Assembly (NCBI GenBank): GCA_013042125.1
Contig: JABDQS010000052.1
Coordinates: 1 to 15,353, forward strand
Direction of reading: 5' to 3'
Length of the DNA stretch: 15,353 nucleotides
Origin: Eudoraea sp.
Lineage (GTDB): Bacteria > Bacteroidota > Bacteroidia > Flavobacteriales > Flavobacteriaceae
In this document: positions 8,491-15,353 of the stretch, piece after piece
Position numbering within the stretch: position 1 is the stretch's first letter
Layout of the letters: each line of letters begins with the position of its first letter
The notes under the pieces: model-generated
Told to the model about the DNA's origin: nothing
What the model saw: the letters and a program-made list of their open reading frames with translations, nothing else
Databases searched by the model: none
Made by a program: the position numbers and the translations under genes

Positions 8491-9099
8491 TCAGCTAAGT
8501 TTATCTGTTATAATGGTACGAACAATGTCTACTGCCACTGTATTGTATTTATTATTAGGGATAATGATATCTGCGTATTCCTTGGTAGGTTCTATAAACT
8601 GATCATGCATTGGTTTTAGAGTAGATTGGTAACGCATAAGCACTTCCTCAATATCCCTTCCCCGTTCATTGATATCGCGTTTAAGCCTGCGGATAAGTCG
8701 TTCGTCAGAATCTGCATGAACATAAATTTTTATGTCAAACATTTCCCGGATTGCGGGATGGGTAAGGATCAGGATACCTTCTACGATCATTACTTTTCTA
8801 GGGTGTGTCCTTATGGTGTCTTTGCTACGGTTGTGTTTTGGGAAGGAGTATACTGGCTGGTCTATGGGTTCGCCCTTTCGAAGAATGCTTATATGTTCGC
8901 CCAATAAGTCAAAATCGATGGCGCGTGGGTGATCGAAGTTGATCTTAGTTCGTTCTTCATATGATAAATGAGACAGGTCATTGTAGTACGAGTCCTGGGA
9001 AAGAACGCCTACTTCCTCCTCCGGAATTTCATTGATGATCTGATTCACAACCGTGGTTTTCCCACAGCCCGTTCCACCAGCAATTCCTATGATCAACAT
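8491..9099 (-). CDS. udk: Uridine kinase
   Basis: Phosphorylates uridine and cytidine to UMP and CMP in pyrimidine salvage. At 202 residues it matches the usual bacterial length (about 205-215). The P-loop GGTGCGKTT is at 8-16. NFDHPRAIDFDLL and PVYSFPKHNRSKDT are the nucleoside-binding signatures, VMIVEGILIL is the Walker B-like strand, and ADSDERLIRRLKRDINERGR is the lid region. EPTKEYADIIIPNN follows near the C-terminus. The ATG at 9099 starts directly before the P-loop strand, as in relatives. It is the first gene of the minus-strand block and so is transcribed from the divergent intergenic region. Confidence 0.96.
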   Translation of the reverse strand: MLIIGIAGGTGCGKTTVVNQIINEIPEEEVGVLSQDSYYNDLSHLSYEERTKINFDHPRAIDFDLLGEHISILRKGEPIDQPVYSFPKHNRSKDTIRTHPRKVMIVEGILILTHPAIREMFDIKIYVHADSDERLIRRLKRDINERGRDIEEVLMRYQSTLKPMHDQFIEPTKEYADIIIPNNKYNTVAVDIVRTIITDKLS

Positions 9100-9355
9100 A
9101 CTTGCATTGTTTTATTCAAAAATAAGGATTTGGATGCATATCCTTTGGTATAGACCCTTTTCATTTCAGTCTACATAGGTATAATACATAGCTTTATTAA
9201 AATATGATACAAATCATAGAATTGAGATAGTTAAAAAATTATTTTTGTCATGATCACAAAGGTCTAGATCTATGGTTGGAATGTATAAAAATTTTACGAC
9301 CATTCTTTTTTTCTATATCTTACGTTCATATCAAAATACAAATTCCGGATAGCAT
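9100..9355. promoter_or_regulatory. Divergent intergenic region, udk side and carboxylase side
   Basis: AT-rich 256-bp region with no supportable gene, driving udk-ftsB-mutA-mutB leftward and the carboxylase operon rightward. On the minus strand, TATTTTTG (9124-9117) is a perfect TAnnTTTG box but has no TTG at the right distance; TTTG (9213-9210), 19 bases, then TATGTATT (9190-9183) has good spacing but a weaker second box. Two dyads are visible: TATGAT-ACAA-ATCATA (9203-9218, perfect 6-bp arms) and TTGT-CATGATC-ACAA (9245-9259, imperfect centre). They could be operators, but AT-rich DNA makes such dyads by chance. No T-box, riboswitch or B12-box pattern was recognised. Confidence 0.5.
9244..9278 (+). 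promoter_or_regulatory. Candidate promoter of the carboxylase operon
   Basis: TTTG (9244-9247) and TATGGTTG (9271-9278) match the Bacteroidota pattern TTG / TAnnTTTG, with five of the six fixed bases of the second box. The 23-base spacing is at the upper end of the range known for flavobacteria. The start of transcription would fall near 9285, leaving a leader of about 70 nt before the ATG at 9356. The dyad TTGT-N7-ACAA (9245-9259) overlaps the upstream box, so a bound protein there could block or assist the polymerase. Read by eye only. Confidence 0.3.
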
Positions 9356-9841
9356 ATGTCTCAACGTTTTAAAGTCTCTGTCAATGAGACCTATGAGTTT
9401 TCCTTTTCTGAGGAAGACCTAAATTCACTCGATGCCCTTCAAACCTCTTCATCCCAATACCACGTTTTAAAGGAAGGCCATCCCTTCCCTGCTGAAGTGG
9501 TCTCCAAGTCCTTTCTCAATCGCAAATACATGGTTAAAGTTAAGAATGAGACCTATGAGGTGGCAATAAAAAATGAATTGGATCTACAGATCGCAGAAAT
9601 GGGATTCTCTCTTGGATCTTCCAAGAATATAAGTAATATTCTTGCTCCAATGCCCGGGTTAATACTCGATATCAATGTGAAGGAAGGGGAGCAGGTTACT
9701 GAGGATTCTCCACTACTTATTCTGGAGGCCATGAAAATGGAGAATATCATTACCTCTCCGCGGGAAGGTGTCATCAAAACTATCACGGTAAAAAAGGGAG
9801 ATAAGGTAGATAAAAAGCAATTACTGATCTCTTTTGAGTAA
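9356..9841 (+). CDS. Biotin carboxyl carrier subunit of acyl-CoA carboxylase
   Basis: Carries biotin between the biotin carboxylase and carboxyltransferase encoded directly downstream. The 161-residue protein ends in a biotinyl/lipoyl domain (about 92-161): LAPMPGLILDINVKEGEQV, the biotinylation site EAMKMEN with Lys127 as the acceptor, and a closing VKKGDKVDKKQLLISFE. The N-terminal part (1-88) is not a standard fatty-acid-synthesis AccB leader; it looks like beta strands, with the motif NETYE occurring at 10-14 and 64-68. It may stand in for the biotin-transfer (BT) domain that links the two halves of fused propionyl-CoA carboxylase alpha chains (inference). Start is the ATG at 9356, with no clear Shine-Dalgarno. 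The biotin carboxylase begins 13 bp after the stop. Confidence 0.9.
   Translation: MSQRFKVSVNETYEFSFSEEDLNSLDALQTSSSQYHVLKEGHPFPAEVVSKSFLNRKYMVKVKNETYEVAIKNELDLQIAEMGFSLGSSKNISNILAPMPGLILDINVKEGEQVTEDSPLLILEAMKMENIITSPREGVIKTITVKKGDKVDKKQLLISFE
9383..9559 (+). repeat. 15-bp direct repeat inside the biotin carrier gene
   Basis: AATGAGACCTATGAG occurs at 9383-9397 and again at 9545-9559, exactly 162 bp (54 codons) apart and in the same reading frame. It encodes NETYE both times, within similar strand patterns (FKVSVNETYEFSF and MVKVKNETYEVAI). Identical codon choice over five codons suggests an internal duplication or conversion, but so short a match could be chance. Confidence 0.5.
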
Positions 9842-9854
9842 ATCTCTTTAAAGC

Positions 9855-11297
9855 ATGAAAAAAATACTTGTTGCCAATCGAGGAGAAATAGCAATCCGGG
9901 TGATGAAATCGGCCCAAAAAATGGGTATAAAGACAGTTGCTGTGTACTCTTCTGCAGACCGGAATGCACCTCATGTTAAATATGCTGATGAAGCCGTATG
10001 GATTGGGGAAGCGCCGTCGAACCAGTCGTATTTGAATAGCGCCAGGATCATTGAAGAGGCTAAACGCCTGAAGGTAGATGCCATTCACCCCGGATATGGA
10101 TTCTTAAGTGAAAATGCAAATTTTTCTGAAGCTGTCACCAAAAGCGGAATGATCTTTATTGGGCCGGAACCAAAAGCTATCAGAATGATGGGTAGTAAAT
10201 TGGCAGCAAAAGAGGCGGTCAAAAACTATGACATACCGATGGTTCCCGGGATCGATGAGGCAATATCGGACGTGGAAAAAGCAAAATCTATTGCCAAAGA
10301 GATCGGTTTTCCGATCTTAATAAAAGCTTCAGCCGGTGGCGGTGGTAAAGGAATGCGTATTGTAGAAAAGGAAAAAGACCTGGCTTCACAAATGGAAAGG
10401 GCTATTTCTGAAGCTACATCGGCCTTTGGAGATGGTTCTGTCTTTATCGAGAAATACGTAAGCTCACCCAGGCATATAGAAATACAGATCATGGCAGATA
10501 GTCATGGGAATATCCTTTACTTTTTTGAACGGGAATGCAGTATTCAACGAAGGCACCAGAAAGTGGTAGAAGAAGCTCCTTCGGCTATCCTGACTCCTGC
10601 CCAAAGACAAGAAATGGGAATAGCGGCAACCCAGGTTGCCAGATCCTGTGATTATCTTGGCGCGGGTACTGTAGAATTTCTAATGGATGCTGAGCGTAAT
10701 TTTTATTTTTTAGAGATGAATACCCGCCTGCAGGTGGAACATCCTGTCACAGAATTGATATCGGGCGTGGATCTGGTGGAACTCCAGATCAGAGTAGCCA
10801 GGGGAGAAGCACTTCCCATGAAACAAGAGGATCTGAAAATAAACGGACATGCCCTGGAACTCAGAGTGTATGCTGAAGATCCCCTCTCTAACTTTTTACC
10901 CAGTGTAGGAACCTTGCACACCTACAGGCTGCCGGTAGGGGAAGGAATAAGAGTTGATAATGGCTTTGAGGAAGGTATGGAGATCCCTATTTATTATGAT
11001 CCTATGCTCTCCAAATTAATCACCTATGGAAAGAGTAGGGAAGAGGCTATACAAGTCATGATAAAGGCAATTGACGCCTATATTGTAGAAGGGGTACAAA
11101 CCACACTTCCCTTTGGCCGATTTGTCTTTGAACACGAAGCTTTCAGATCTGGAAATTTTGACACTCATTTTGTAAAGAATTACTACTCCCCGGAGATCCT
11201 GAAACAAAAGGCAGAGGAGGAAGCTGAAATTGCCGGCCTTATTGCCTTGAAACAATACCTGGCAGATAAAAAAATATTGAGAATCCCAACTCCTTAA
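9855..11297 (+). CDS. Biotin carboxylase subunit of acyl-CoA carboxylase
   Basis: ATP-grasp enzyme that carboxylates biotin on the carrier protein using ATP and bicarbonate. At 480 residues it contains only the biotin carboxylase part. [16 protein letters not shown] opens the N-terminal domain; [10 protein letters not shown] (78-87), the glycine-rich ATP loop GGGGKGM (161-167), [10 protein letters not shown] (227-236) and the catalytic signature [14 protein letters not shown] (287-300) are all intact. The biotin carboxylase C-terminal domain follows, and a short charged tail after about 450 ends the protein. It sits between carrier and carboxyltransferase genes, 2 bp before the latter, so it is assigned to a propionyl-CoA-type complex rather than the acetyl-CoA carboxylase AccC, whose sequence is close. 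AccC cannot be excluded from this protein alone. Confidence 0.95.
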   Translation: MKKILVANRGEIAIRVMKSAQKMGIKTVAVYSSADRNAPHVKYADEAVWIGEAPSNQSYLNSARIIEEAKRLKVDAIHPGYGFLSENANFSEAVTKSGMIFIGPEPKAIRMMGSKLAAKEAVKNYDIPMVPGIDEAISDVEKAKSIAKEIGFPILIKASAGGGGKGMRIVEKEKDLASQMERAISEATSAFGDGSVFIEKYVSSPRHIEIQIMADSHGNILYFFERECSIQRRHQKVVEEAPSAILTPAQRQEMGIAATQVARSCDYLGAGTVEFLMDAERNFYFLEMNTRLQVEHPVTELISGVDLVELQIRVARGEALPMKQEDLKINGHALELRVYAEDPLSNFLPSVGTLHTYRLPVGEGIRVDNGFEEGMEIPIYYDPMLSKLITYGKSREEAIQVMIKAIDAYIVEGVQTTLPFGRFVFEHEAFRSGNFDTHFVKNYYSPEILKQKAEEEAEIAGLIALKQYLADKKILRIPTP

Positions 11298-11299
11298 AA

Positions 11300-12841
11300 A
11301 TGAATACAACTAAGAAAAAATTAGAGGATCGTATTGCCCAGGCCATGTTGGGTGGGGGTCAGAAACGTATCGATAAGCAGCATCAGAAAAAAAAGCTGAC
11401 CGCCAGAGAACGTATAGAGTATCTTTTGGATGAAGGATCATTCGAGGAAATGGGCATATTGGTAACCCATCGTACTACCGATTTTGGGATGGACAAAGAA
11501 ATTTACTTTGGTGATGGCGTTGTAACCGGCTACGGAACTATTGATGGAAGATTGGTCTATGTCTATGCACAGGATTTCACCGTATTTGGTGGAGCACTTT
11601 CAGAAACACACGCGGAAAAGATCTGCAAGATCATGGATCTGGCGTTAAACGTTGGGGCTCCGGTGATCGGATTAAATGATTCCGGTGGAGCGCGCATACA
11701 GGAAGGCGTTCGATCTCTTGGGGGGTATGCAGATATTTTTTATCGAAACGTTAAGGTGTCTGGGGTTATTCCACAGATCTCTGCCATTATGGGACCCTGT
11801 GCGGGAGGAGCGGTATATTCCCCGGCTATCACAGATTTTACCCTGATGGTAGAAGAAACCAGCTATATGTTTGTGACCGGTCCCAATGTAGTAAAAACGG
11901 TGACCAATGAAGAAGTGACTTCCGAGGAATTAGGAGGAGCCACTGCACATGCAATTAAATCTGGTGTGGCTCATAAAACATCTTCGAACGACATTGAGTG
12001 CCTTGAGGATGTTAAGAGATTATTGAGCTATATGCCTCAAAGTAATCGTGAAAAAGCAAAGGACCTTCCGTATGAAATGGGAGAAGAAGTACGGGAAGTT
12101 TTAGAAGGACTTATTCCTGATAATCCGAACAAGCCTTACGACATGCATGAGGTAATTCAGGGCCTTATTGATGCAGACAGTTTTTATGAGATCCATAAAG
12201 ACTTTGCTGAGAACATTATTGTTGGGTTTGCAAGGCTTGCAGGCAAAAGTATAGGTATCATAGCCAACCAACCTATGTTTCTGGCAGGAGTTCTGGATGT
12301 TAACAGCTCAAGGAAAGCGGCAAGATTTACACGCTTTTGTGATAGTTTCAATATACCCTTGCTGGTCCTGGTTGACGTACCTGGATTTTTGCCAGGGACG
12401 GATCAGGAATGGAACGGGATCATCGTAAATGGAGCTAAGTTGCTGTATGCCTTAAGCGAAGCAACAGTTCCGCGGGTAACCGTGATCACACGAAAAGCCT
12501 ATGGAGGCGCGTATGACGTAATGAACTCAAAGCATATAGGAGCCGATTTCAATTATGCCTGGCCCACTGCAGAGATCGCCGTAATGGGTGCAAAAGGTGC
12601 CAGTGAGATCATTTTCCGAAAAGAGATAAAGGAGGCTGAAGACCCGGCGAAGAAGTTAGCCGAAAAAGAGGCAGCCTATGCGGAAAAATTTGCAAATCCA
12701 TTCAGAGCTGCAAAAAGGGGATTTATTGATGAGGTCATAGCACCAAAAGATACACGCCGAAAACTAATTAAGACCTTTCGTATGCTTGAAAAAAAGGAGG
12801 TATTATTACCTGCAAGAAAGCATGGAAACATCCCCTTATAA
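11300..12841 (+). CDS. pccB: Acyl-CoA carboxylase carboxyltransferase, propionyl-CoA type
   Basis: Transfers CO2 from carboxybiotin to an acyl-CoA, most likely propionyl-CoA to give methylmalonyl-CoA. At 513 residues it is a fused-domain PccB-type beta chain, not the AccA/AccD pair. The N-half shows [55 protein letters not shown] (125-137) and the oxyanion-hole [12 protein letters not shown] (165-176). The C-half shows [29 protein letters not shown] and [15 protein letters not shown]. Asp406 in YGGAYDVM corresponds to the residue that favours propionyl-CoA in Streptomyces PccB (Asp422), where acetyl-preferring relatives have Ile or Cys. The divergent methylmalonyl-CoA mutase operon agrees with this. 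Other short-chain acyl substrates remain possible. Confidence 0.94.
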   Translation: MNTTKKKLEDRIAQAMLGGGQKRIDKQHQKKKLTARERIEYLLDEGSFEEMGILVTHRTTDFGMDKEIYFGDGVVTGYGTIDGRLVYVYAQDFTVFGGALSETHAEKICKIMDLALNVGAPVIGLNDSGGARIQEGVRSLGGYADIFYRNVKVSGVIPQISAIMGPCAGGAVYSPAITDFTLMVEETSYMFVTGPNVVKTVTNEEVTSEELGGATAHAIKSGVAHKTSSNDIECLEDVKRLLSYMPQSNREKAKDLPYEMGEEVREVLEGLIPDNPNKPYDMHEVIQGLIDADSFYEIHKDFAENIIVGFARLAGKSIGIIANQPMFLAGVLDVNSSRKAARFTRFCDSFNIPLLVLVDVPGFLPGTDQEWNGIIVNGAKLLYALSEATVPRVTVITRKAYGGAYDVMNSKHIGADFNYAWPTAEIAVMGAKGASEIIFRKEIKEAEDPAKKLAEKEAAYAEKFANPFRAAKRGFIDEVIAPKDTRRKLIKTFRMLEKKEVLLPARKHGNIPL

Positions 12842-12865
12842 TTCTAGATCCTATTAAGAGATACC

Positions 12866-13942
12866 TTAACCTGGCAAGAAGACCACTCCGGAAGATGAGT
12901 CCCTGCCGGCCCCGGTAACGGAATGCAGTATATTGATCTCCTGTTCCAAACGCAATACGCCCATCAGACAAAAAATCAGCGCTTCTTTGAACTCAATTAG
13001 CTGTTTGGAAGGGACCTTAAGTTCGATATCTTTTCCAATTTTGCTCTGTAAAACTTCCAGAAGGTAGGTATTGAATGCACCTCCCCCGGTGATCAACAGG
13101 GTTTTTTCTTTTTCGATCGGAAGCATTTTTAGCTGCCGGGCGATCTGTTCGCAAATATGATGAACCGATGTGTGTAAAAGAGATTCAATGGAAGCATCTT
13201 GCCCGTTGATCAAAGGAACAATTTCCTTTGAGAACCATTCATAACCTGTCGACTTTGGATAGGGCAACGCGTAATAGTCAAGAGAATTTAATTGCTCAAA
13301 CAACCGAGGAAGCAAAGATCCATTGCGCGCCAGGGCTCCTCCTTTATCATATTTTAGTCCTTCCCCTGCCGCAATGTAATTGAGCAACATATTGGCTATT
13401 CCAATATCATAGGCCATTCTTTGATCATCAAGTACAAAAGATATATTGCTAATGCCTCCAAGATTGAGGCAAAAATCATAAGAACCAAAGAACAAATGAT
13501 CGCCTATTGGAACAAGCGGAGCTCCCTGCCCGCCAAGCGCAACATCATGTGTTCTATAATCACAGATGGTTTTGATTCCACAAGCGTTTGCCAAATGCTG
13601 CCCTGACCCAATTTGAAAGGTGAGGCCTTTATCAGGCTGATGGTGGACCGTATGCCCATGGCTCGAAACAAAATCGACCTCCAAGTTTTCTTTCTCAATG
13701 AATTTACCGGCTTGCTCGCCAAGCCAGCTTCCGTATTCATTGTGTAAAATAAGTAATTCATCTGCCGGCAGGTGTATGGCCTCCTGCAATCGTTTTACAC
13801 GTGTTTGACTGTAGGGGATACTTTTTGTCCTTTCAATTTTGAATTCCCATCTGCTCAATGGTTTCCAAATATGGCAATACACAAGATCGAGTCCATCCAG
13901 CGAGGTGCCAGACATCATTCCAATTCCTTTATAAATCTTCAT
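12866..13942 (-). CDS. anmK: Anhydro-N-acetylmuramic acid kinase
   Basis: Cytoplasmic kinase that opens the 1,6-anhydro ring of anhMurNAc and yields MurNAc-6-phosphate in peptidoglycan recycling. At 358 residues it has the family's length. Motifs: the ATP loop GMMSGTSLDG (8-17), SHGHTVHHQP (94-103), CDYRTHDVALGGQGAPLVP (127-145), NLGGISN (160-166), and LLITGGGAFNTYLL in the C-terminal lobe. The usual FDTGPGN motif reads YDIGIAN (178-184), keeping the Asp and Asn but losing Gly-Pro. It lies 9 bp downstream of the glycoside hydrolase and converges with pccB across a 24-bp gap that has no convincing terminator. Confidence 0.94.
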   Translation of the reverse strand: MKIYKGIGMMSGTSLDGLDLVYCHIWKPLSRWEFKIERTKSIPYSQTRVKRLQEAIHLPADELLILHNEYGSWLGEQAGKFIEKENLEVDFVSSHGHTVHHQPDKGLTFQIGSGQHLANACGIKTICDYRTHDVALGGQGAPLVPIGDHLFFGSYDFCLNLGGISNISFVLDDQRMAYDIGIANMLLNYIAAGEGLKYDKGGALARNGSLLPRLFEQLNSLDYYALPYPKSTGYEWFSKEIVPLINGQDASIESLLHTSVHHICEQIARQLKMLPIEKEKTLLITGGGAFNTYLLEVLQSKIGKDIELKVPSKQLIEFKEALIFCLMGVLRLEQEINILHSVTGAGRDSSSGVVFLPG

Positions 13943-13947
13943 ATTGT

Positions 13948-13953
13948 TCTCCT
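13948..13953 (-). promoter_or_regulatory. Shine-Dalgarno site of anmK
   Basis: AGGAGA on the minus strand, five bases before the anmK ATG and overlapping the TAG stop of the glycoside hydrolase. It is the clearest Shine-Dalgarno match in the window, where most genes lack one, and points to re-initiation after the upstream gene. Confidence 0.5.
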
Positions 13954-15353
13954 ATAATGACACAGGTAATATACCAACGGCCTTACTTTTTCCAAAAAAA
14001 TGGGCCGCAGCATTTTCTTCGAAACCCTTCAGATCCTGATAAGCGATAACAATTGCCGTTAGCTCTTTCAGGGGTAATAATCTCAGGAAATAAGGATTTC
14101 CAAACAAATATAAAACTACGTCATATTTACGAATAAGTTCAATAAGGATCTCTAGTTGATGGGGATCCATCCCAAAATTATTCCGGGGTTTAATACTGGG
14201 CGGATATACTGCAATGAGTAGTTTGGTATTTGCACCAATGGCTGATCTAATACTCTCTGTAGATTCATCTTGAACCAACAAATAAGGGCTTTCAGTAGTA
14301 CTAAGTACCTTCTCAAAAAAGACGCCTTGCTCACTTTTACCGAATTGGCAACCGTAAAAGCCCAAGTGTTGAAAATCTGAAAGGATATCCTCAGTGCCTT
14401 TAAAGAATGTTAAACTTTTCGCTGCTATGATCGCGTTCAAAGGATCGGGATCACTCACTTCGGGAATGTTCGTTGAAGCCTGATTTATCGCTTTCATTTT
14501 TAACGTCCAGACCCTTTTAAAGCTCTCTTCAATTTGAGAATTGGTCGCTTTACTTAAGATTGTATCTATCCCTTCTTTGACGTTTTCCGCAAAGCAAAGA
14601 ATATCATTTCCGGCATTGAATGCGGCCCATTCCAGGCTACCCTTTTTAGGAAAGGTCTTGGAAACGCTATGCATATTCAAAGCATCTGAAACTACCACAC
14701 CATCATATCCCAATTCTCCGCGAAGTACTTCCTTTATGATCTTACCGGAAACAGAAGCTGAGACCTGTTTTCCAACGGTAAAGGCCGGTACTGCAAGATG
14801 CCCTACCATTATTGCATCTACCTTATTTTTGATCAATTCTATAAATGGATATAGTTCTTGCTCAAAAAGGTCTTCGCGAGATTTTTCGATCAACGGCAGG
14901 CCCAAATGTGAATCTGTGGCGGTATCGCCGTGTCCCGGGAAGTGCTTTGCACAACTTAGGATCCCCTGATCCTGCAAACCTTTGGAAAATGCAATTGCGT
15001 TGGTGCTAACTTCATCTTTATTACTTCCAAATGATCTGTATCCAATTACAGGATTATTCGGATTATTATTAATATCGGCCACAGGAGCAAAGTTCCAGTG
15101 AATACCGGCAGCTTTACAATCGGCACCTATTCTATTACCCACTTCATATGCCAATTTTGGATCATGAGTGGCCCCCAGGGTGAATGCGTATGGGTATTGA
15201 GAGGATTCTTCAACCCGCATGGCAAGACCCCATTCGGCGTCAATACTGATAAGCAGCGGGTATTTTGCTACTGCGCTGTAACGGGCTATCAATTTCTTAA
15301 GAACATGCAGGCTATCCGCATTGTAAAGTACTTTCTTTTTTCCTTCGTAATTG
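13952..15353 (-). CDS. Glycoside hydrolase family 3, NagZ-like, N-terminus cut by window edge
   Basis: Probable beta-N-acetylhexosaminidase releasing GlcNAc from peptidoglycan fragments. The frame is open to the window edge (467 codons); it reads through LYNADSLHVLKKLIARYSAV upstream of the TTG at 15292, so the true start is outside. Family motifs: LLISIDAEWGLAMR; NFAPVADINNNPNNPVIGYR; the NagZ-type loop CAKHFPGHGDTATDSHLGLP, whose DSH (14906-14914) supplies the His/Asp general-acid pair; and VVVSDALNMHSV with the nucleophile Asp at 14684-14686. After the barrel, about 170 residues form a GH3 C-terminal-like alpha/beta domain; there is no beta-lactamase domain like those fused to some Bacteroidota GH3 proteins. 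Location in the cell is unknown because any signal peptide is off the edge. AnmK directly downstream supports a peptidoglycan-recycling role. Confidence 0.92.
   Translation of the reverse strand, partial: NYEGKKKVLYNADSLHVLKKLIARYSAVAKYPLLISIDAEWGLAMRVEESSQYPYAFTLGATHDPKLAYEVGNRIGADCKAAGIHWNFAPVADINNNPNNPVIGYRSFGSNKDEVSTNAIAFSKGLQDQGILSCAKHFPGHGDTATDSHLGLPLIEKSREDLFEQELYPFIELIKNKVDAIMVGHLAVPAFTVGKQVSASVSGKIIKEVLRGELGYDGVVVSDALNMHSVSKTFPKKGSLEWAAFNAGNDILCFAENVKEGIDTILSKATNSQIEESFKRVWTLKMKAINQASTNIPEVSDPDPLNAIIAAKSLTFFKGTEDILSDFQHLGFYGCQFGKSEQGVFFEKVLSTTESPYLLVQDESTESIRSAIGANTKLLIAVYPPSIKPRNNFGMDPHQLEILIELIRKYDVVLYLFGNPYFLRLLPLKELTAIVIAYQDLKGFEENAAAHFFGKSKAVGILPVSL

Noticed and set aside
9553..9969. 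138-codon minus-strand open frame across the carrier/biotin carboxylase junction.
   Set aside because: It is antisense to the biotin attachment domain and the start of the biotin carboxylase, both strongly conserved; no domain is visible.
12854..12869. TTAAG-AGATAC-CTTAA hairpin as a bidirectional terminator between pccB and anmK.
   Set aside because: The stem has only five AT-rich pairs and there is no T-run on either side.
13797..13804. ACACGTGT palindrome as a possible parS site.
   Set aside because: The flanks do not match the parS consensus TGTTTCACGTGAAACA and it lies inside anmK, far from parAB.
14541..14969. 142-codon plus-strand open frame opposite the glycoside hydrolase.
   Set aside because: It is antisense to well-conserved GH3 motifs and its protein has no recognisable domain or start context.

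Overview
The window looks like ordinary core chromosome of a member of Bacteroidota, most likely family Flavobacteriaceae. The grounds are gene content and order, not a database search: signal peptidase I with the extra N-terminal membrane region and large insert typical of the group, the parA-parB-DUF5683-dapB-lepB run, a two-subunit methylmalonyl-CoA mutase whose small subunit has no B12 domain, moderately low GC content, tight gene packing, and mostly A/T-rich upstream regions with little Shine-Dalgarno signal. Both edges cut through genes: lepB loses its C-terminus at the left edge and a family 3 glycoside hydrolase loses its N-terminus at the right edge.

Layout. Minus-strand block A (1-4498), read right to left: parA, parB, a DUF5683 membrane protein, dapB and lepB. 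These genes overlap or nearly abut (1-bp overlap, 8-bp overlap, 3-bp gap, 53-bp gap) and probably form one operon. It joins chromosome segregation, an exported protein, a lysine/diaminopimelate enzyme needed for peptidoglycan, and protein export. A 127-bp gap (4499-4625) separates it from minus-strand block B (4626-9099): udk, an FtsB/DivIC-like division protein, and the small and large subunits of methylmalonyl-CoA mutase, again with overlaps of 8 and 17 bp. A 256-bp divergent intergenic region (9100-9355) follows. Then comes a plus-strand three-gene operon (9356-12841) for a biotin-dependent acyl-CoA carboxylase (biotin carrier, biotin carboxylase, carboxyltransferase), best read as propionyl-CoA carboxylase. 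After a convergent 24-bp gap, minus-strand block C (12866-15353) holds a NagZ-like glycoside hydrolase family 3 enzyme followed by anhydro-N-acetylmuramic acid kinase.

How they work together. The carboxylase makes methylmalonyl-CoA from propionyl-CoA and the mutase turns it into succinyl-CoA, so the two divergent operons encode most of the propionate-to-TCA route (or its reverse). The methylmalonyl-CoA epimerase and the mutase chaperone MeaB are not in the window. The GH3 enzyme and AnmK form a plausible consecutive pair in peptidoglycan recycling. No mobile elements, CRISPR arrays, tRNA or rRNA genes, or defence systems are visible. I see no convincing new biological system. The points most worth a second look are the exported DUF5683 protein embedded in the parAB operon, the non-ATG starts at two tight junctions, the N-terminal domain of the carrier protein with its internal repeat, and possible promoter/operator elements in the divergent region.
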